Below, one piece after another: positions 28,017 through 36,756 of a stretch of DNA of 44,980 bases. Source of the stretch: Alphaproteobacteria bacterium (GTDB taxonomy: Bacteria; Pseudomonadota; Alphaproteobacteria; UBA9655). Location of the stretch: the NCBI GenBank assembly GCA_019748065.1, contig JAIEQB010000015.1:1-44980 (forward strand), read 5' to 3'. How positions within the stretch are numbered: the stretch's first letter is position 1; each line of letters begins with the position of its first letter. The notes below the pieces were generated by a model. That model saw only the letters and a list, made by a program, of their open reading frames with translations, made no database searches and was not told where the DNA came from. The position numbers were made by a program, and so were the translations under genes.

Positions 28017-28292
28017 GTGGATACACGACCCACTCAAAATAGAGAATATCTGCTGTTAACCTTATCACCCATCAGTTTGTATAAAACCATAGAGTCCCTG
28101 GAGATTTATTAAGGAAACAGCATCTTCGGAGAAAGCGTAACCCCGTTAACTCCAATTGAAGCGCTAACTCTCTTCAGTAAAATATTCTATAACTGTGAGC
28201 CTAATAACCTATCGTCACTTCAACAAGAATCTACATTAAAATTGTTGAGCTCTGGGATTTATTATTCTTCTTCAAAAATCCAAGAATTATAG
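28017..28292 (+). pseudogene. Possible eroded ORF interrupted by a TAA
   Basis: Starting at GTG 28017, with GGGGA 7 nt upstream, the frame reads 31 codons, hits TAA at 28110-28112, then stays open for about 59 codons to TAG 28290-28292. The residues look protein-like (for example TPIEALTLFSKIFYN and LSSLQQESTLKLL). I recognise no family. In AT-rich DNA an open frame of this length can arise by chance, so this is a weak call. Confidence 0.2.
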
Positions 28293-28359
28293 TGAAGCAA
28301 GCCTTGCAATACAGGCTCTCTCAACAAAAAAGGCTATAGTTAAAAACAATAGTTATTCC

Positions 28360-28403
28360 GAGATCCTGAGTTCCTCTCGTTACACTCGAGGTCTCAGGAT
28401 CTC
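28360..28403. repeat. 44-bp palindromic hairpin
   Basis: GAGATCCTGAG (28360-28370) pairs perfectly with CTCAGGATCTC (28393-28403). The centre contains CTCG-TTACACT-CGAG, a second nested stem. It is followed by TTTAATAA on the plus strand and sits 28 bp after the stop of the 2TM gene. It could end the rplU-obgE-2TM transcript without a clear U tract, or be a copy of a dispersed palindromic element. Confidence 0.55.
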
Positions 28404-28430
28404 TTTAATAAATAGTTGATCCAAAAAATA

Positions 28431-28766
28431 TTACTTTTTCTTTTTCTTATTCTTTTCTTTTTCTAAGGTATTTCTATCGTGAAGGGCCTGTTTGCGCATG
28501 AGCTCGCGCACCTTACGCTCTTCCCATTCATGACTAAAAAGGGAAGAGCGATGAAATATCAAAGGCAAAACACCTTTGCGAGACGCTCTATAAATCAAAA
28601 TAATCCCCCAAATCACAATAAGGTACTTGGGCCAAAAGGTCCCCGTCTGATCAAAAACAAGCCAAATTAAAACGATGATACTGTTGACGAGTACGAAAGT
28701 AAAAACGTCCATATAAAACTGTTTCAAAGTTTTAACTCGTTTACGGATTGCTTCTTCATGTGTCAT
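28431..28766 (-). CDS. Small 2TM-domain membrane protein
   Basis: 111 residues with two hydrophobic helices: FYMDVFTFVLVNSIIVLIWL and YLIVIWGIILIYRAS. An HEEAIRKRVK start matches the general '2TM domain' family, and a cytoplasmic tail ends in a run of lysines. I chose ATG 28766, with AGGAGG 6 nt upstream; the longer ATG at 28781 contains that site. It follows obgE on the same strand after 68 bp. Its function is unknown; relatives sometimes carry a histidine kinase domain, absent here. Confidence 0.75.
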   Translation of the reverse strand: MTHEEAIRKRVKTLKQFYMDVFTFVLVNSIIVLIWLVFDQTGTFWPKYLIVIWGIILIYRASRKGVLPLIFHRSSLFSHEWEERKVRELMRKQALHDRNTLEKEKNKKKKK

Positions 28767-28834
28767 AATGAGCCTCCTCATTTTATGAACAGATTCTTAT
28801 AATTTAATAATAATTGAAATTAATTTAGATATTA

Positions 28835-29824
28835 TTAAGATTCAAATATATGCTCTTCTAAAAATTCCAAAATTTCAGATAATCCCTGACGACTTAGAGA
28901 AGAAAGAGGGAGAATCTTTTTCCCTGTTTTCTTTTTGAATTGGGCTTGTTTTTCTTGTATAAGCTCTGGCGTTAAGGCATCGCACTTATTCAAGGCAATA
29001 ACTTCAGGTTTTTTGGCTAAGTCTCGCCCATAAAGTTCTAATTCTTTTCGAATGGTTCTATAAACCCCTGGAACATCTTCTTGCGTGCCATCAATCAGGT
29101 GCAGAATCACTTTACAGCGCTCTACATGGCCCAAAAAGCGCGTCCCTAGGCCAACGCCCTCATGGGCGCCTTCGATCAATCCTGGCACATCTGCGACGAC
29201 AAATTCACGGTCGTGGGAATAAACAACCCCCAGGTTTGGAGCAAGGGTTGTAAATGGATAGTCGGCAATTTTAGGTTTGGCACGGGAGACAATCGATAAA
29301 AAGGTAGATTTTCCAGCATTGGGAAGTCCCACAAGCCCTACATCTGCAATCAGCTTGAGGCGGAGCCATACCCACATTTCCTCTCCGGGCCAACCGGGAG
29401 AGGACTGACGTGGAGCACGATTTGTTGAAGTTTTAAAATGTTCATTTCCAAAGCCACCATCCCCCCCTTTTAACAGGGTTATGGTTTGCCCTTCTTCCGT
29501 AAAATCAGCCAAAAGGGTTTCCTTATCCTCTGCAAAGATCTGAGTTCCCACGGGAACTTTAATCAGCAAGGATTTGCCTGCTGCTCCGGAGCGAGAGGTG
29601 CCCATACCATGATGGCCTTTTTCAGCTTTGAAATGCTGTTGGTATCGGAAATCAATAAGGGTGTTCAAGTTTGAGACCGCTTCGAAAATAATATCGCCCC
29701 CACGACCGCCATTGCCGCCATCAGGGCCACCAAATTCAATGAATTTTTCCCGACGAAAACTAACAGCGCCAGCGCCACCATCACCGCTTTTTAGGAATAC
29801 TTTGGATTCATCGAGGAATTTCAT
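28835..29824 (-). CDS. obgE: Obg-family GTPase
   Basis: 329 residues. The N-terminal glycine-rich Obg fold ([34 protein letters not shown]) is followed by the G domain: G1 GLPNAGKST, switch region [24 protein letters not shown] and NKCD ([11 protein letters not shown]). It lacks the C-terminal OCT domain, like many alphaproteobacterial forms. It acts in 50S ribosome assembly and the stringent response, consistent with its place after rplU-rpmA. A repeat-containing 65-bp gap separates it from rpmA. Confidence 0.96.
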   Translation of the reverse strand: MKFLDESKVFLKSGDGGAGAVSFRREKFIEFGGPDGGNGGRGGDIIFEAVSNLNTLIDFRYQQHFKAEKGHHGMGTSRSGAAGKSLLIKVPVGTQIFAEDKETLLADFTEEGQTITLLKGGDGGFGNEHFKTSTNRAPRQSSPGWPGEEMWVWLRLKLIADVGLVGLPNAGKSTFLSIVSRAKPKIADYPFTTLAPNLGVVYSHDREFVVADVPGLIEGAHEGVGLGTRFLGHVERCKVILHLIDGTQEDVPGVYRTIRKELELYGRDLAKKPEVIALNKCDALTPELIQEKQAQFKKKTGKKILPLSSLSRQGLSEILEFLEEHIFES

Positions 29825-29848
29825 ATTCAGATGTTAGTAATTTGTAAT

Positions 29849-29898
29849 TAGTCATTAGAAAAGTTATTCTAATGACTAGCCACTAATTTCTAATGACT
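29849..29898. repeat. Three copies of AGTCATTAG at the rpmA end
   Basis: On the minus strand, the last codons of rpmA (AGT CAT TAG) are followed 12 nt later by a second AGTCATTAG and then an inverted copy. TAGTCATTAGAA (29849-29860) and TTCTAATGACTA (29867-29878) form a perfect 12-bp stem with a 6-nt loop between rpmA and obgE. Confidence 0.7.
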
Positions 29899-30147
29899 CG
29901 TTTCAATAGAAACAAACATCCGTCCATTTGACTTACAGGCAAACTTTACATGACCTTCAACAAGAGCAAAAAGCGTATGGTCACGGCCCATGCCAACAAA
30001 CTTACCCGGGTAGTACTGAGTGCCCCGCTGACGAATAATGATGTTACCTGGAATGACGGCTTCTCCACCAAATTTTTTAACGCCGAGGCGGCGACCTGCT
30101 GAATCGCGACCGTTACGAGAACTTCCTCCAGCTTTCTTTTGTGCCAT
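29890..30147 (-). CDS. rpmA: 50S ribosomal protein L27
   Basis: 85 residues. The start [20 protein letters not shown] is the classic flexible N-terminus that reaches the peptidyl-transferase centre; it begins MA without the cleaved N-terminal extension of Firmicutes. [19 protein letters not shown] follows. It lies 13 bp after rplU and its stop is part of a small repeat cluster. Confidence 0.98.
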   Translation of the reverse strand: MAQKKAGGSSRNGRDSAGRRLGVKKFGGEAVIPGNIIIRQRGTQYYPGKFVGMGRDHTLFALVEGHVKFACKSNGRMFVSIETSH

Positions 30148-30160
30148 TTCTGGGGTCTCC

Positions 30161-30628
30161 TTATTCCTTTGAAGGTTTTGGTGAAGGTTTTGCAGCCTTA
30201 GGCGCGTCTTTTTTAGACGCAGCTGGTTTTGAGGCTGCCTTTACAGGAGCTGCATTTTCCTCCACAGACTTCGCTTCAGCTTTTGGAGCTGATTTTGCCT
30301 TTGCTGGGGATTGGCCTTCAGCTAAAATGTCCGTAATACGCACAACCGTTAAATATTGGCGATGGCCATTCTTACGACGATAATTATGGCGACGATTCTT
30401 TTTAAAGATAATCACCTTATCGTCACGAATTTGATCTAAAACTGTACCACAAACCCGCGCGTTAGAGACTAAAGGTTCTCCAACCTTAACGGAACTTCCC
30501 TCACCCATCATTAGGACGTCTGAAAACTCAATGGTGTCACCCGAAGCACCGATGAGCTTCTCAACTTTAATAACGTCATTTGCGGCTACTTTATATTGTT
30601 TTCCGCCGGTTTTAATGATTGCAAACAT
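30161..30628 (-). CDS. rplU: 50S ribosomal protein L21 with long C-terminal tail
   Basis: 155 residues. The L21 core ([14 protein letters not shown], then [20 protein letters not shown]) ends near residue 100. It is followed by about 55 residues rich in Lys, Ala, Pro and Ser ([15 protein letters not shown] ... SPKPSKE). I use the ATG at 30628, which has GAGAG 6 nt upstream and gives the usual N-terminus; the ATG at 30634 leaves no spacing. It begins the rplU-rpmA-obgE run. The tail is longer than the 103-residue E. coli protein but such tails occur in this class. Confidence 0.96.
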   Translation of the reverse strand: MFAIIKTGGKQYKVAANDVIKVEKLIGASGDTIEFSDVLMMGEGSSVKVGEPLVSNARVCGTVLDQIRDDKVIIFKKNRRHNYRRKNGHRQYLTVVRITDILAEGQSPAKAKSAPKAEAKSVEENAAPVKAASKPAASKKDAPKAAKPSPKPSKE

Positions 30629-30699
30629 GCGCATCTCTCACTTATTCAAAAGGCCAATACTGGCAACATCTCCTGGAAACTCTGTCCAGATATGCCTCT

Positions 30700-30728
30700 T
30701 CACTACCCTGTCCCTCAAAAACTGTCAA
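30700..30728 (-). promoter_or_regulatory. Promoter-like TTGACA for rplU
   Basis: On the minus strand TTGACA (30728-30723) is separated by exactly 17 nt from TAGTGA (30705-30700), about 70 nt before the rplU start. The -35 is perfect and the -10 is weak, so it is a plausible but unproven promoter of the ribosomal operon. Confidence 0.4.
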
Positions 30729-30780
30729 GGAATTTTGTAGCTTTTTTTACTTCGGCTCCTCTATGTACCTAAGAGTCTAT

Positions 30781-32748
30781 TTATTGCATATCCTCAGGAT
30801 AAAGACCATAAGCTTTAAACATCTCCCGCAATTGTTTAATTTGATAAGGCTTGAGTTCATCGTGCTTGGCAAGGGTCATCATACTCACTTCCAAAGGATT
30901 GGCTTCTCCCAATTGAACATGTATGTTCGTTAGGTCGAGGGTGACTTTTGTGTGAGATCCTTTTCCAGAACTTGGATCAAAACTCTGTCCCAGCGCTGTC
31001 ATAAGAGTCTCAACCTCGGATAAATATATCTTTACTTTTTTATCACTTACACCTGACCTTTCTCTCTCAAAAATTTTATTGAAAATTTTGAGAGGAGTCC
31101 CTTTTAAAAGAGTATTTACATTAACTCGTGAGGGAGCAGAAGATGACGCGCTTAAAGAAGACGCTTCTTCTTGACTGGCAGCTGGTGAAGGCGTTCCTTT
31201 GGTTTTGGGCTTGTGTTTCTCATAAGTTGGGGGGAGAAATCTACGTGGACGATTCTCTTCTCGACAAAGAATCGGCTCATGAGAAGAAGAACTTGAAGAA
31301 GAAAAACTTGTTGTTTTTGCTTGTTCTCTCAGCTCCGCCCTCTGCTGTTCCTCAATGTCTTTCCGTCGCTGCTTTTCTGCTTTCTGTTCCTCTTTTCTCT
31401 CCACTTGCTGGCGTTGCAATAGGACAGCGTCCTTAACCAATTGAAAATGTTTAAGTCCTTTCTCTAAAATTCTTTGTTGCTGCCTAAGCAGAAGATTTGT
31501 GACTCCACTTTCATCGCCAGCTTTTTGAAGAGCAGACGCATATTCTTTATACAAGGTATTTTTTTCAATTCCCAAAGAACGCCACTTTGACGCTGGGTAG
31601 GCGATGAGTTTTTTAAAAGCGTCGCACGCCTCACCGTATTCTGAAAGAAGAACAAGACTCCTGGTGCGCTGAAGATGTGTCCCTATTTCAGGATCAAGTT
31701 CAAGAGAAACATCGTAAATATTCTTAGCTTTCTGATGCAGATTCCTTGCTTCTTCAAGATTTCCTCTTGCTTGGGCATCCTGCCCTAACCTGGCATAACA
31801 AAACCCTCCAAGAGAATAATTCAAAGCCATGCGGAGATTATCAAAACAAACATCAAGAGTTTGCATATAAAGATCATCAAGAACTTCCTGGTCGCCCTGT
31901 GTCCTTGCTTCCTGAACATATTTTCCTAATATATCATCATAAATGGGCTTAGCTTCCTGATAACGATTCAGAGTCATCAAAGAGCTGGCACGAAGGCCTT
32001 TTGTAAAAGGGGTTTGAAGAAGCTTATTTTTTTGAAGAACATCAGTCATATGTCGAAAAATAAGCCCTTGCTTATCCGTTTTTGAGAGATAGTTTTGATG
32101 TAAAATAACCTGACCTTTTTCCATTTTTTTTACACCAAGATAATTCATAATGCTTTGTACCGATGCATCGAGAATAGACGAAAACGAAGGATGTTCTCTT
32201 ATACTCTTAGGACACGTGGTAAAGACTTGGAGAAAACGTGAAATGGCATCGTAAAGAGGTTTTATTGTCATTTTTTTATTTGAAAACTCACACGTCTCAA
32301 AAAATTCACTAACCTTAAAAAAAGTCGAAAAGTTATTCCCTCTCCAAGATTCTGGACTGAATTCATGAAGAGTACTCAAAGTACTTCCAAAAAGATAAAC
32401 AGAATTTGTCTGACAAAACCCTTGCCGCAAAGCCAAACGAGCAACAAGCCCTAGACCTTCTAATTTCTTTTCCCACTCCCTTTGAGAGATCAGAAAACTC
32501 GCTAAATTATATTGAACCTCATCGTCCTCGATTCTCATATCAGAGGCTCTAGAAAGCAAAGCGCGCAATTCACTTTCTACTTCCGTTGTTAAAGAAGTTC
32601 CTGAGTTTACACGGTAGTTACCTTCCTCATCAAAGTACCCCCTCAGAACATGTTTAGCCCTTACGTATTCTACCTCGGCTTCATTAAGGCATGCATGCGT
32701 TTCCCCAAAAAAGAAAACACACGAAAAAAGAGTCAAGAGTTTCTTCAT
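30781..32748 (-). CDS. Secreted TPR-type protein with C-terminal HicA-like domain
   Basis: 655 residues. Residues 1-18 form a signal peptide (KKLLTLFSCVFFFGETHA). The next ~420 residues are helical with degenerate TPR-like pairs (ARLGQDAQARGNLEEARNLH; YDVSLELDPEIG). A charged coiled coil (about 445-480) and a Ser-rich linker (SFSSSSSSSHE) follow. The last ~89 residues resemble the HicA double-stranded-RNA-binding-like fold: VKIYLSEVETLMTALG, then GKGSHTKVTL with a GSH at about 597-599, then MMTLAKHDELKPYQIKQLRE. HicA toxins cut mRNA with that histidine. The start used has AAGGA upstream. No HicB-like gene is adjacent. A secreted HicA-like domain is odd; it could be inactive or act in a host. 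Confidence 0.65.
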   Translation of the reverse strand: MKKLLTLFSCVFFFGETHACLNEAEVEYVRAKHVLRGYFDEEGNYRVNSGTSLTTEVESELRALLSRASDMRIEDDEVQYNLASFLISQREWEKKLEGLGLVARLALRQGFCQTNSVYLFGSTLSTLHEFSPESWRGNNFSTFFKVSEFFETCEFSNKKMTIKPLYDAISRFLQVFTTCPKSIREHPSFSSILDASVQSIMNYLGVKKMEKGQVILHQNYLSKTDKQGLIFRHMTDVLQKNKLLQTPFTKGLRASSLMTLNRYQEAKPIYDDILGKYVQEARTQGDQEVLDDLYMQTLDVCFDNLRMALNYSLGGFCYARLGQDAQARGNLEEARNLHQKAKNIYDVSLELDPEIGTHLQRTRSLVLLSEYGEACDAFKKLIAYPASKWRSLGIEKNTLYKEYASALQKAGDESGVTNLLLRQQQRILEKGLKHFQLVKDAVLLQRQQVERKEEQKAEKQRRKDIEEQQRAELREQAKTTSFSSSSSSSHEPILCREENRPRRFLPPTYEKHKPKTKGTPSPAASQEEASSLSASSSAPSRVNVNTLLKGTPLKIFNKIFERERSGVSDKKVKIYLSEVETLMTALGQSFDPSSGKGSHTKVTLDLTNIHVQLGEANPLEVSMMTLAKHDELKPYQIKQLREMFKAYGLYPEDMQ

Positions 32749-32885
32749 AAACATCCTTCAACAACCAATTAATTATTTAAAAAGCAAAATTATTACACAT
32801 CTTTTTATCTGTAAATAAAAAATTGATTAAAAAAAAGACAGCATAGTATGAAAAATATCCTTTTATTATAAAACTATTACATGAA

Positions 32886-35009
32886 TTATTTACTTTTCTC
32901 CAACAAAGTTAAAATAGTTTCTGCCGCCTTTAAGAGGGGCGTTCCCGGTCCAAAAATGGCCACCACCCCTTGGGCATAAAGTCCCTCATAATCTTGAAGA
33001 GGAATGACGCCTCCACACACCACAAGGATATCTTGGCCACCCGCAGCGATGAGGGCTTTCAGCACTTGGGGAACTAAAACATGGTGACCCGCTGCTTGGC
33101 TAGAAAGCCCGAGCACATGGATTTTCTTTTGGACAGCTGCCTTTGCTGCCTCTTCAGGGGTTTGAAATAATGGCCCCACATCCACCTGAAAACCTAAATC
33201 CGCAAAGGCGCTTGCAATAATTTTGGCTCCCCGCTCATGGCCATCTTGCCCCAGCTTTGTCACCATTATGTGTGGTTTTTGACCTACCCTCTTTTCAAAA
33301 GCCTCCATACGCTTATGAAAAGCAGCAACTTCTTCTGGCCGTTCAGCCTCATAAAGGGCTCCATAGACCCCATGGATCGTGCGCGTCGGTGCTTCATAAC
33401 GAGTAAAAACCTTTTCAAGAGCGTTTGACACCTCCCCTACCGTTGCCCGCGCCCGCATAGCCTCTATGGCAAGATGCATAACATTGGTGTCCACCTTAGC
33501 CGCTTGGGTCAGCTTTTGCAGAATTTGTTCTATCTTTTTAACATCACGCCCCTTTTTAATGTGCTCTAAACGCTTGATTTGACCTTCTCGCACCTTTGAA
33601 GCATCAATCTCCAGAATCTCAAGGGGCGGCTCTTCAAGAGTATACTTATTCACACCTACGATGGTTTCTTGGCCAAGGTCAATACGGGCCTGGCGTTTTG
33701 CTGCTGATTCCTCAATACGCAATTTGGGCATCCCTTCAAGGATAGCTTTTGTCATGCCCCCTAAGGCCTCCACCTCATCAATCAAAACCTTTGCATGAGT
33801 TTTAAGGCTATGGGTCAGAGCTTCCACATAGTAGCTGCCCCCCAGAGGGTCAATTACATGAGGGATGCCCGTTTCCTCCGCCAAGATTAATTGAGTATTG
33901 CGGGCCACCCGCGCTGATTTAGGAGTAGGAAGGCCCACCGCTTCATCATAGGAGTCCGTATGAAGGGATTGAGTCCCCCCCAAAATAGCGGATAAGGCCT
34001 CAAGGGTTGTGCGAACAATATTATTCAGGGGATCTTGGGCGGCAAGGCTCACGCCTGAGGTCTGACAGTGAGTGCGCAGCATCAGACTCTGAGGATTTTG
34101 CGGCTTAAAGGGAGTCATCATTTCTGCCCATAAAACCCGGGCGGCACGCAGTTTGGCAATCTCCATAAAAAAGTTCATACCAATACCAAAAAAGAAGGAT
34201 AGGCGCGGAGCAAAGGCATCAATAGGCAAACCGCGCTTGAGGGCTGTCCGTACATACTCCAGACCATCGGCTAACGTAAATGCCAGCTCCTCAACGGCCG
34301 TCGCCCCCGCCTCATGCATGTGATAGCCGGAGACGGAAATGGAATTAAAGTCAGGCATGTGCTGGCTTGTATATTCTATAATATCCGCTACAAGACGCAT
34401 GCTGGGCTCGGGCGGATAGATATAGGTATTACGCACCATGAACTCTTTAAGGATATCATTTTGCATAGTGCCTTTTAGCTGGGCAGGAGCAACCCCTTGC
34501 TCTTCTGCCGCCACTATAAAGGCGGCCATAATGGGAATCACGGCTCCATTCATGGTCATGGAAACGCTGACCTTATCTAAGGGAATATCCTTAAAAAGGA
34601 GTTTCATATCCTCAACCGTATCGATAGCAACTCCCGCTTTTCCCACATCCCCCACCACCCGAGGATGGTCGGAATCATAGCCCCTATGAGTGGGCAGATC
34701 AAAGGCAACCGATAAACCATGCTGACCGGCTTTTAAGTTATCCCGATAAAACTTATTGCTCTCTTCAGCTGTGGAAAATCCCGCATATTGACGTAAGGTC
34801 CAGGGGCGGTTGGTATACATGGTGGCTCGCGGGCCACGGAGATAGGGAAAGCAGCCCGGATAAGAAAAAACGTCAGCAATACCCTTGAGATCTTCATGGG
34901 TATAGAGGGGTTTGATGTCAATCCCCTCAGGAGTGATCCAAGCCAGACTTTGAGGAGTCTTATCCTTAAGCTCTGCTCTGACTTTCTTGTTCCACTCTTC
35001 CTTTAACAT
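32886..35009 (-). CDS. Methylmalonyl-CoA mutase
   Basis: 707 residues in one chain. The TIM-barrel substrate domain comes first ([33 protein letters not shown]). The cobalamin domain has the axial-ligand motif [10 protein letters not shown] (His591) and [14 protein letters not shown]. It interconverts methylmalonyl-CoA and succinyl-CoA using adenosylcobalamin and drains propionyl-CoA into the TCA cycle. No small subunit, epimerase or chaperone gene lies next to it. The G-rich GGGGGAGGGGG upstream is a possible ribosome site. The tlpA-like gene ends 20 bp before it, so the two may be co-transcribed. It relates functionally to the threonine ammonia-lyase at 3.3 kb. Confidence 0.96.
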   Translation of the reverse strand: MLKEEWNKKVRAELKDKTPQSLAWITPEGIDIKPLYTHEDLKGIADVFSYPGCFPYLRGPRATMYTNRPWTLRQYAGFSTAEESNKFYRDNLKAGQHGLSVAFDLPTHRGYDSDHPRVVGDVGKAGVAIDTVEDMKLLFKDIPLDKVSVSMTMNGAVIPIMAAFIVAAEEQGVAPAQLKGTMQNDILKEFMVRNTYIYPPEPSMRLVADIIEYTSQHMPDFNSISVSGYHMHEAGATAVEELAFTLADGLEYVRTALKRGLPIDAFAPRLSFFFGIGMNFFMEIAKLRAARVLWAEMMTPFKPQNPQSLMLRTHCQTSGVSLAAQDPLNNIVRTTLEALSAILGGTQSLHTDSYDEAVGLPTPKSARVARNTQLILAEETGIPHVIDPLGGSYYVEALTHSLKTHAKVLIDEVEALGGMTKAILEGMPKLRIEESAAKRQARIDLGQETIVGVNKYTLEEPPLEILEIDASKVREGQIKRLEHIKKGRDVKKIEQILQKLTQAAKVDTNVMHLAIEAMRARATVGEVSNALEKVFTRYEAPTRTIHGVYGALYEAERPEEVAAFHKRMEAFEKRVGQKPHIMVTKLGQDGHERGAKIIASAFADLGFQVDVGPLFQTPEEAAKAAVQKKIHVLGLSSQAAGHHVLVPQVLKALIAAGGQDILVVCGGVIPLQDYEGLYAQGVVAIFGPGTPLLKAAETILTLLEKSK

Positions 35010-35029
35010 GGGCGGGCCCCCTCCCCCAC

Positions 35030-35584
35030 TTATTTATTTGTAAGCGTCAACCCAAAAGATTTTTGTACAAGGCTTGCAGCTTCTGAACTATCCCAATCAA
35101 AACTGCCACTGATGCGGCCCACTTCCTGACCAGCAGCACTAATGAAAATCGTCGTCGGAACCCCCGTACCCTTAAAGGCATCCAAAAGCAGACCCTTGCT
35201 ATCTAGGTAGAGGGGGAAATGAAAACCATTGCGCGCATAATAGGCGCGTACGGGCCCACCACTACTATCTTGAGAGATATTCAAAACTTTACCACCAGCC
35301 GCTTCAAATTTTTCCGTAAAACGATGAAAACTAGCCATTTTCTTGACACACGAAGGACACCAGGTCGCCCAGAGATTCACAATTAAAGGTTTTCCCTTGA
35401 AATTACTCAACGTCTCGGAGTTTCCATCCTTATCAATAAAAAGAACATCATAGGGACTTGGTATGCTTGGGGAAAAAAAGGCCGCATTGACACAGCAGAG
35501 ATCAACCCAAACCGCTAAGCCTGCAAAAAATAAAACTACAAAACCCGTGATGATCAGATTATCTTTCTTTTTCCAAAAGGACAT
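35030..35584 (-). CDS. TlpA/ResA-like membrane-anchored thioredoxin
   Basis: 184 residues from ATG 35584. An N-terminal membrane helix ([19 protein letters not shown]) anchors the domain in the periplasm. The thioredoxin fold carries [17 protein letters not shown] (Cys76 and Cys79) and a cis-Pro motif [11 protein letters not shown]. Such proteins reduce disulfides, often during cytochrome c maturation. A longer start at 35695 would add 37 residues before the helix and is unlikely. It is divergent from the lipoprotein gene with 129 bp between. In many alphaproteobacteria a tlpA gene faces argH and a small lipoprotein gene; argH is missing here. Confidence 0.88.
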   Translation of the reverse strand: MSFWKKKDNLIITGFVVLFFAGLAVWVDLCCVNAAFFSPSIPSPYDVLFIDKDGNSETLSNFKGKPLIVNLWATWCPSCVKKMASFHRFTEKFEAAGGKVLNISQDSSGGPVRAYYARNGFHFPLYLDSKGLLLDAFKGTGVPTTIFISAAGQEVGRISGSFDWDSSEAASLVQKSFGLTLTNK

Positions 35585-35713
35585 GTTATGTCTCCCAAAA
35601 TAAGTATTTATAATAAAATCATATGCTAAACTCGAATGAGATTCAACATGAACACGCTCAAACCCACAAGAAAGTCCCCCTATAGGTTGCAACAACTCAT
35701 ACAGAACCTCGCA

Positions 35714-35977
35714 ATGACGAAGAGAGGTGGACTCATCATTGCCATTCTTTATCTCCTCCCTCTTTGTGTTCTTTTAACAGGCTGCGGACGCAAATTACCC
35801 CCGCAACCTCCTGAAGATGCAATCATCACCTATCCTCGTCCTTACCCCAATCCAAAGCTTGAGGAATGGTCCACAGCAGAAGAGTGCCCTCCCCCAGTGC
35901 TTGAAGTGTGTTCTCCTGCGGAAGTGAGATCTCCTGTGGAGGGATGTTCTCCTGCAAAGAAGATCTGTGGAGAGTAA
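35714..35977 (+). CDS. Small lipoprotein (LptM-like)
   Basis: 87 residues from ATG 35714. A lipoprotein signal peptide ends in LLTGC with Cys23 or so, followed by GRKLPPQPPEDAI, as in the short 'lipoprotein' often found between argH and lysA. The C-terminal part has degenerate repeats (VCSPAEV, RSPVEG, GCSPAKK) with several cysteines. The reading frame could start at 35636, but those residues precede the lipobox by too much. LptM-like assignment is inference; only the lipobox and Pro-rich start are seen. Confidence 0.55.
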   Translation: MTKRGGLIIAILYLLPLCVLLTGCGRKLPPQPPEDAIITYPRPYPNPKLEEWSTAEECPPPVLEVCSPAEVRSPVEGCSPAKKICGE

Positions 35978-36086
35978 CTTACTAAATGACTAATTCTTTG
36001 CTGCTGTTTATACAGATTTATTGCTGTTTTTTATCTCCAACTCTCCCATGGTGCATTGGACTATTGGTTAAGAGCTGATAGCACCT

Positions 36087-36665
36087 TTATTGAGCAGGCT
36101 CTGCATTCTCCTGCCATATTTTATCTGTCAAACGGTTCACTTCCTCATCTACATTTGGTTCTACTTCTTTGACTTTTTTGATAAATTTTTCTTCGAATTC
36201 TTTTGCCATATTCTGAACTACTTGGACACCAATGTAAGACATCTCTGAGCATAAATTTTCTAACTTCTTATGAACAGGTAATTTTCGATAAGCTATCATT
36301 TGCTTTAATTCCTGATCCGTGAAATTTTGAGCATAAAATTCAATCGTGGTTGCTTGCAGTTTTTTCATATAGCTCGCCCCAATTTCTTCACATGTTTCAG
36401 CCATCTTTTGTTTATACAACTCTCTATAATGCGTTATTTTCACAAGGTCTTCGGGGGCTATCTTTTTACCTTCAGTTAATCGACCAAAAGTGTTCTGATC
36501 ACAAGCCTCCATCGATTTTTTAAATGCATTAACGAGCATATCTTTTCCGTGATGTGTTGATTCCAAAGCAACCAGTTCTTCCGCAAGTTTTTTACTGCCA
36601 GCATAAGCTGCGCTATACGAAATACCCATTGCTATTAAAATTAAGACGCCTCTTAGAATTACCAT
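36087..36665 (-). CDS. Secreted DUF2059-type protein
   Basis: 192 residues from ATG 36665, which has GAGG about 6 nt upstream. Residues 1-22 are a signal peptide (ending AAYA). The mature protein is helical, with the diagnostic IEFYAQNFTDQELKQMIAYR segment followed by LPVHKKLENL, as in DUF2059 proteins that are periplasmic and of unknown function. The C-terminus ends in an acidic helix. It lies between a lipoprotein gene on the other strand and the eroded Fic gene. Confidence 0.75.
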   Translation of the reverse strand: MVILRGVLILIAMGISYSAAYAGSKKLAEELVALESTHHGKDMLVNAFKKSMEACDQNTFGRLTEGKKIAPEDLVKITHYRELYKQKMAETCEEIGASYMKKLQATTIEFYAQNFTDQELKQMIAYRKLPVHKKLENLCSEMSYIGVQVVQNMAKEFEEKFIKKVKEVEPNVDEEVNRLTDKIWQENAEPAQ

Positions 36666-36756
36666 ATTATACCTCATTAGACTATACTCTGAGTTTATTA
36701 ATCCTTTTTATATTAATCTGTCAACATCATATCCTGATTGTGAATTTTTAAACGAG

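Larger units (their letters stand above)
27825..28430. other. Gene-poor AT-rich gap with an ORF trace and a palindrome
   Basis: No complete gene is evident. It holds a possible eroded plus-strand reading frame (28017-28292) and a long palindromic hairpin (28360-28403) beside the end of the 2TM gene. The rest (27840-28010) is AT-rich sequence without recognised features. Confidence 0.5.

Noticed and set aside
30141-30383. Plus-strand Ala/Phe-rich frame opposite rplU and rpmA
   Set aside because: It is a shadow of the Lys/Ala-rich L21 tail and has no ribosome site.
36051-36100. tRNA-like fragment TTGGTTAAGAGC and GGTGC...GCACC pair
   Set aside because: It resembles a D-loop by chance; no acceptor stem, anticodon arm or T-arm GTTCGA is present.
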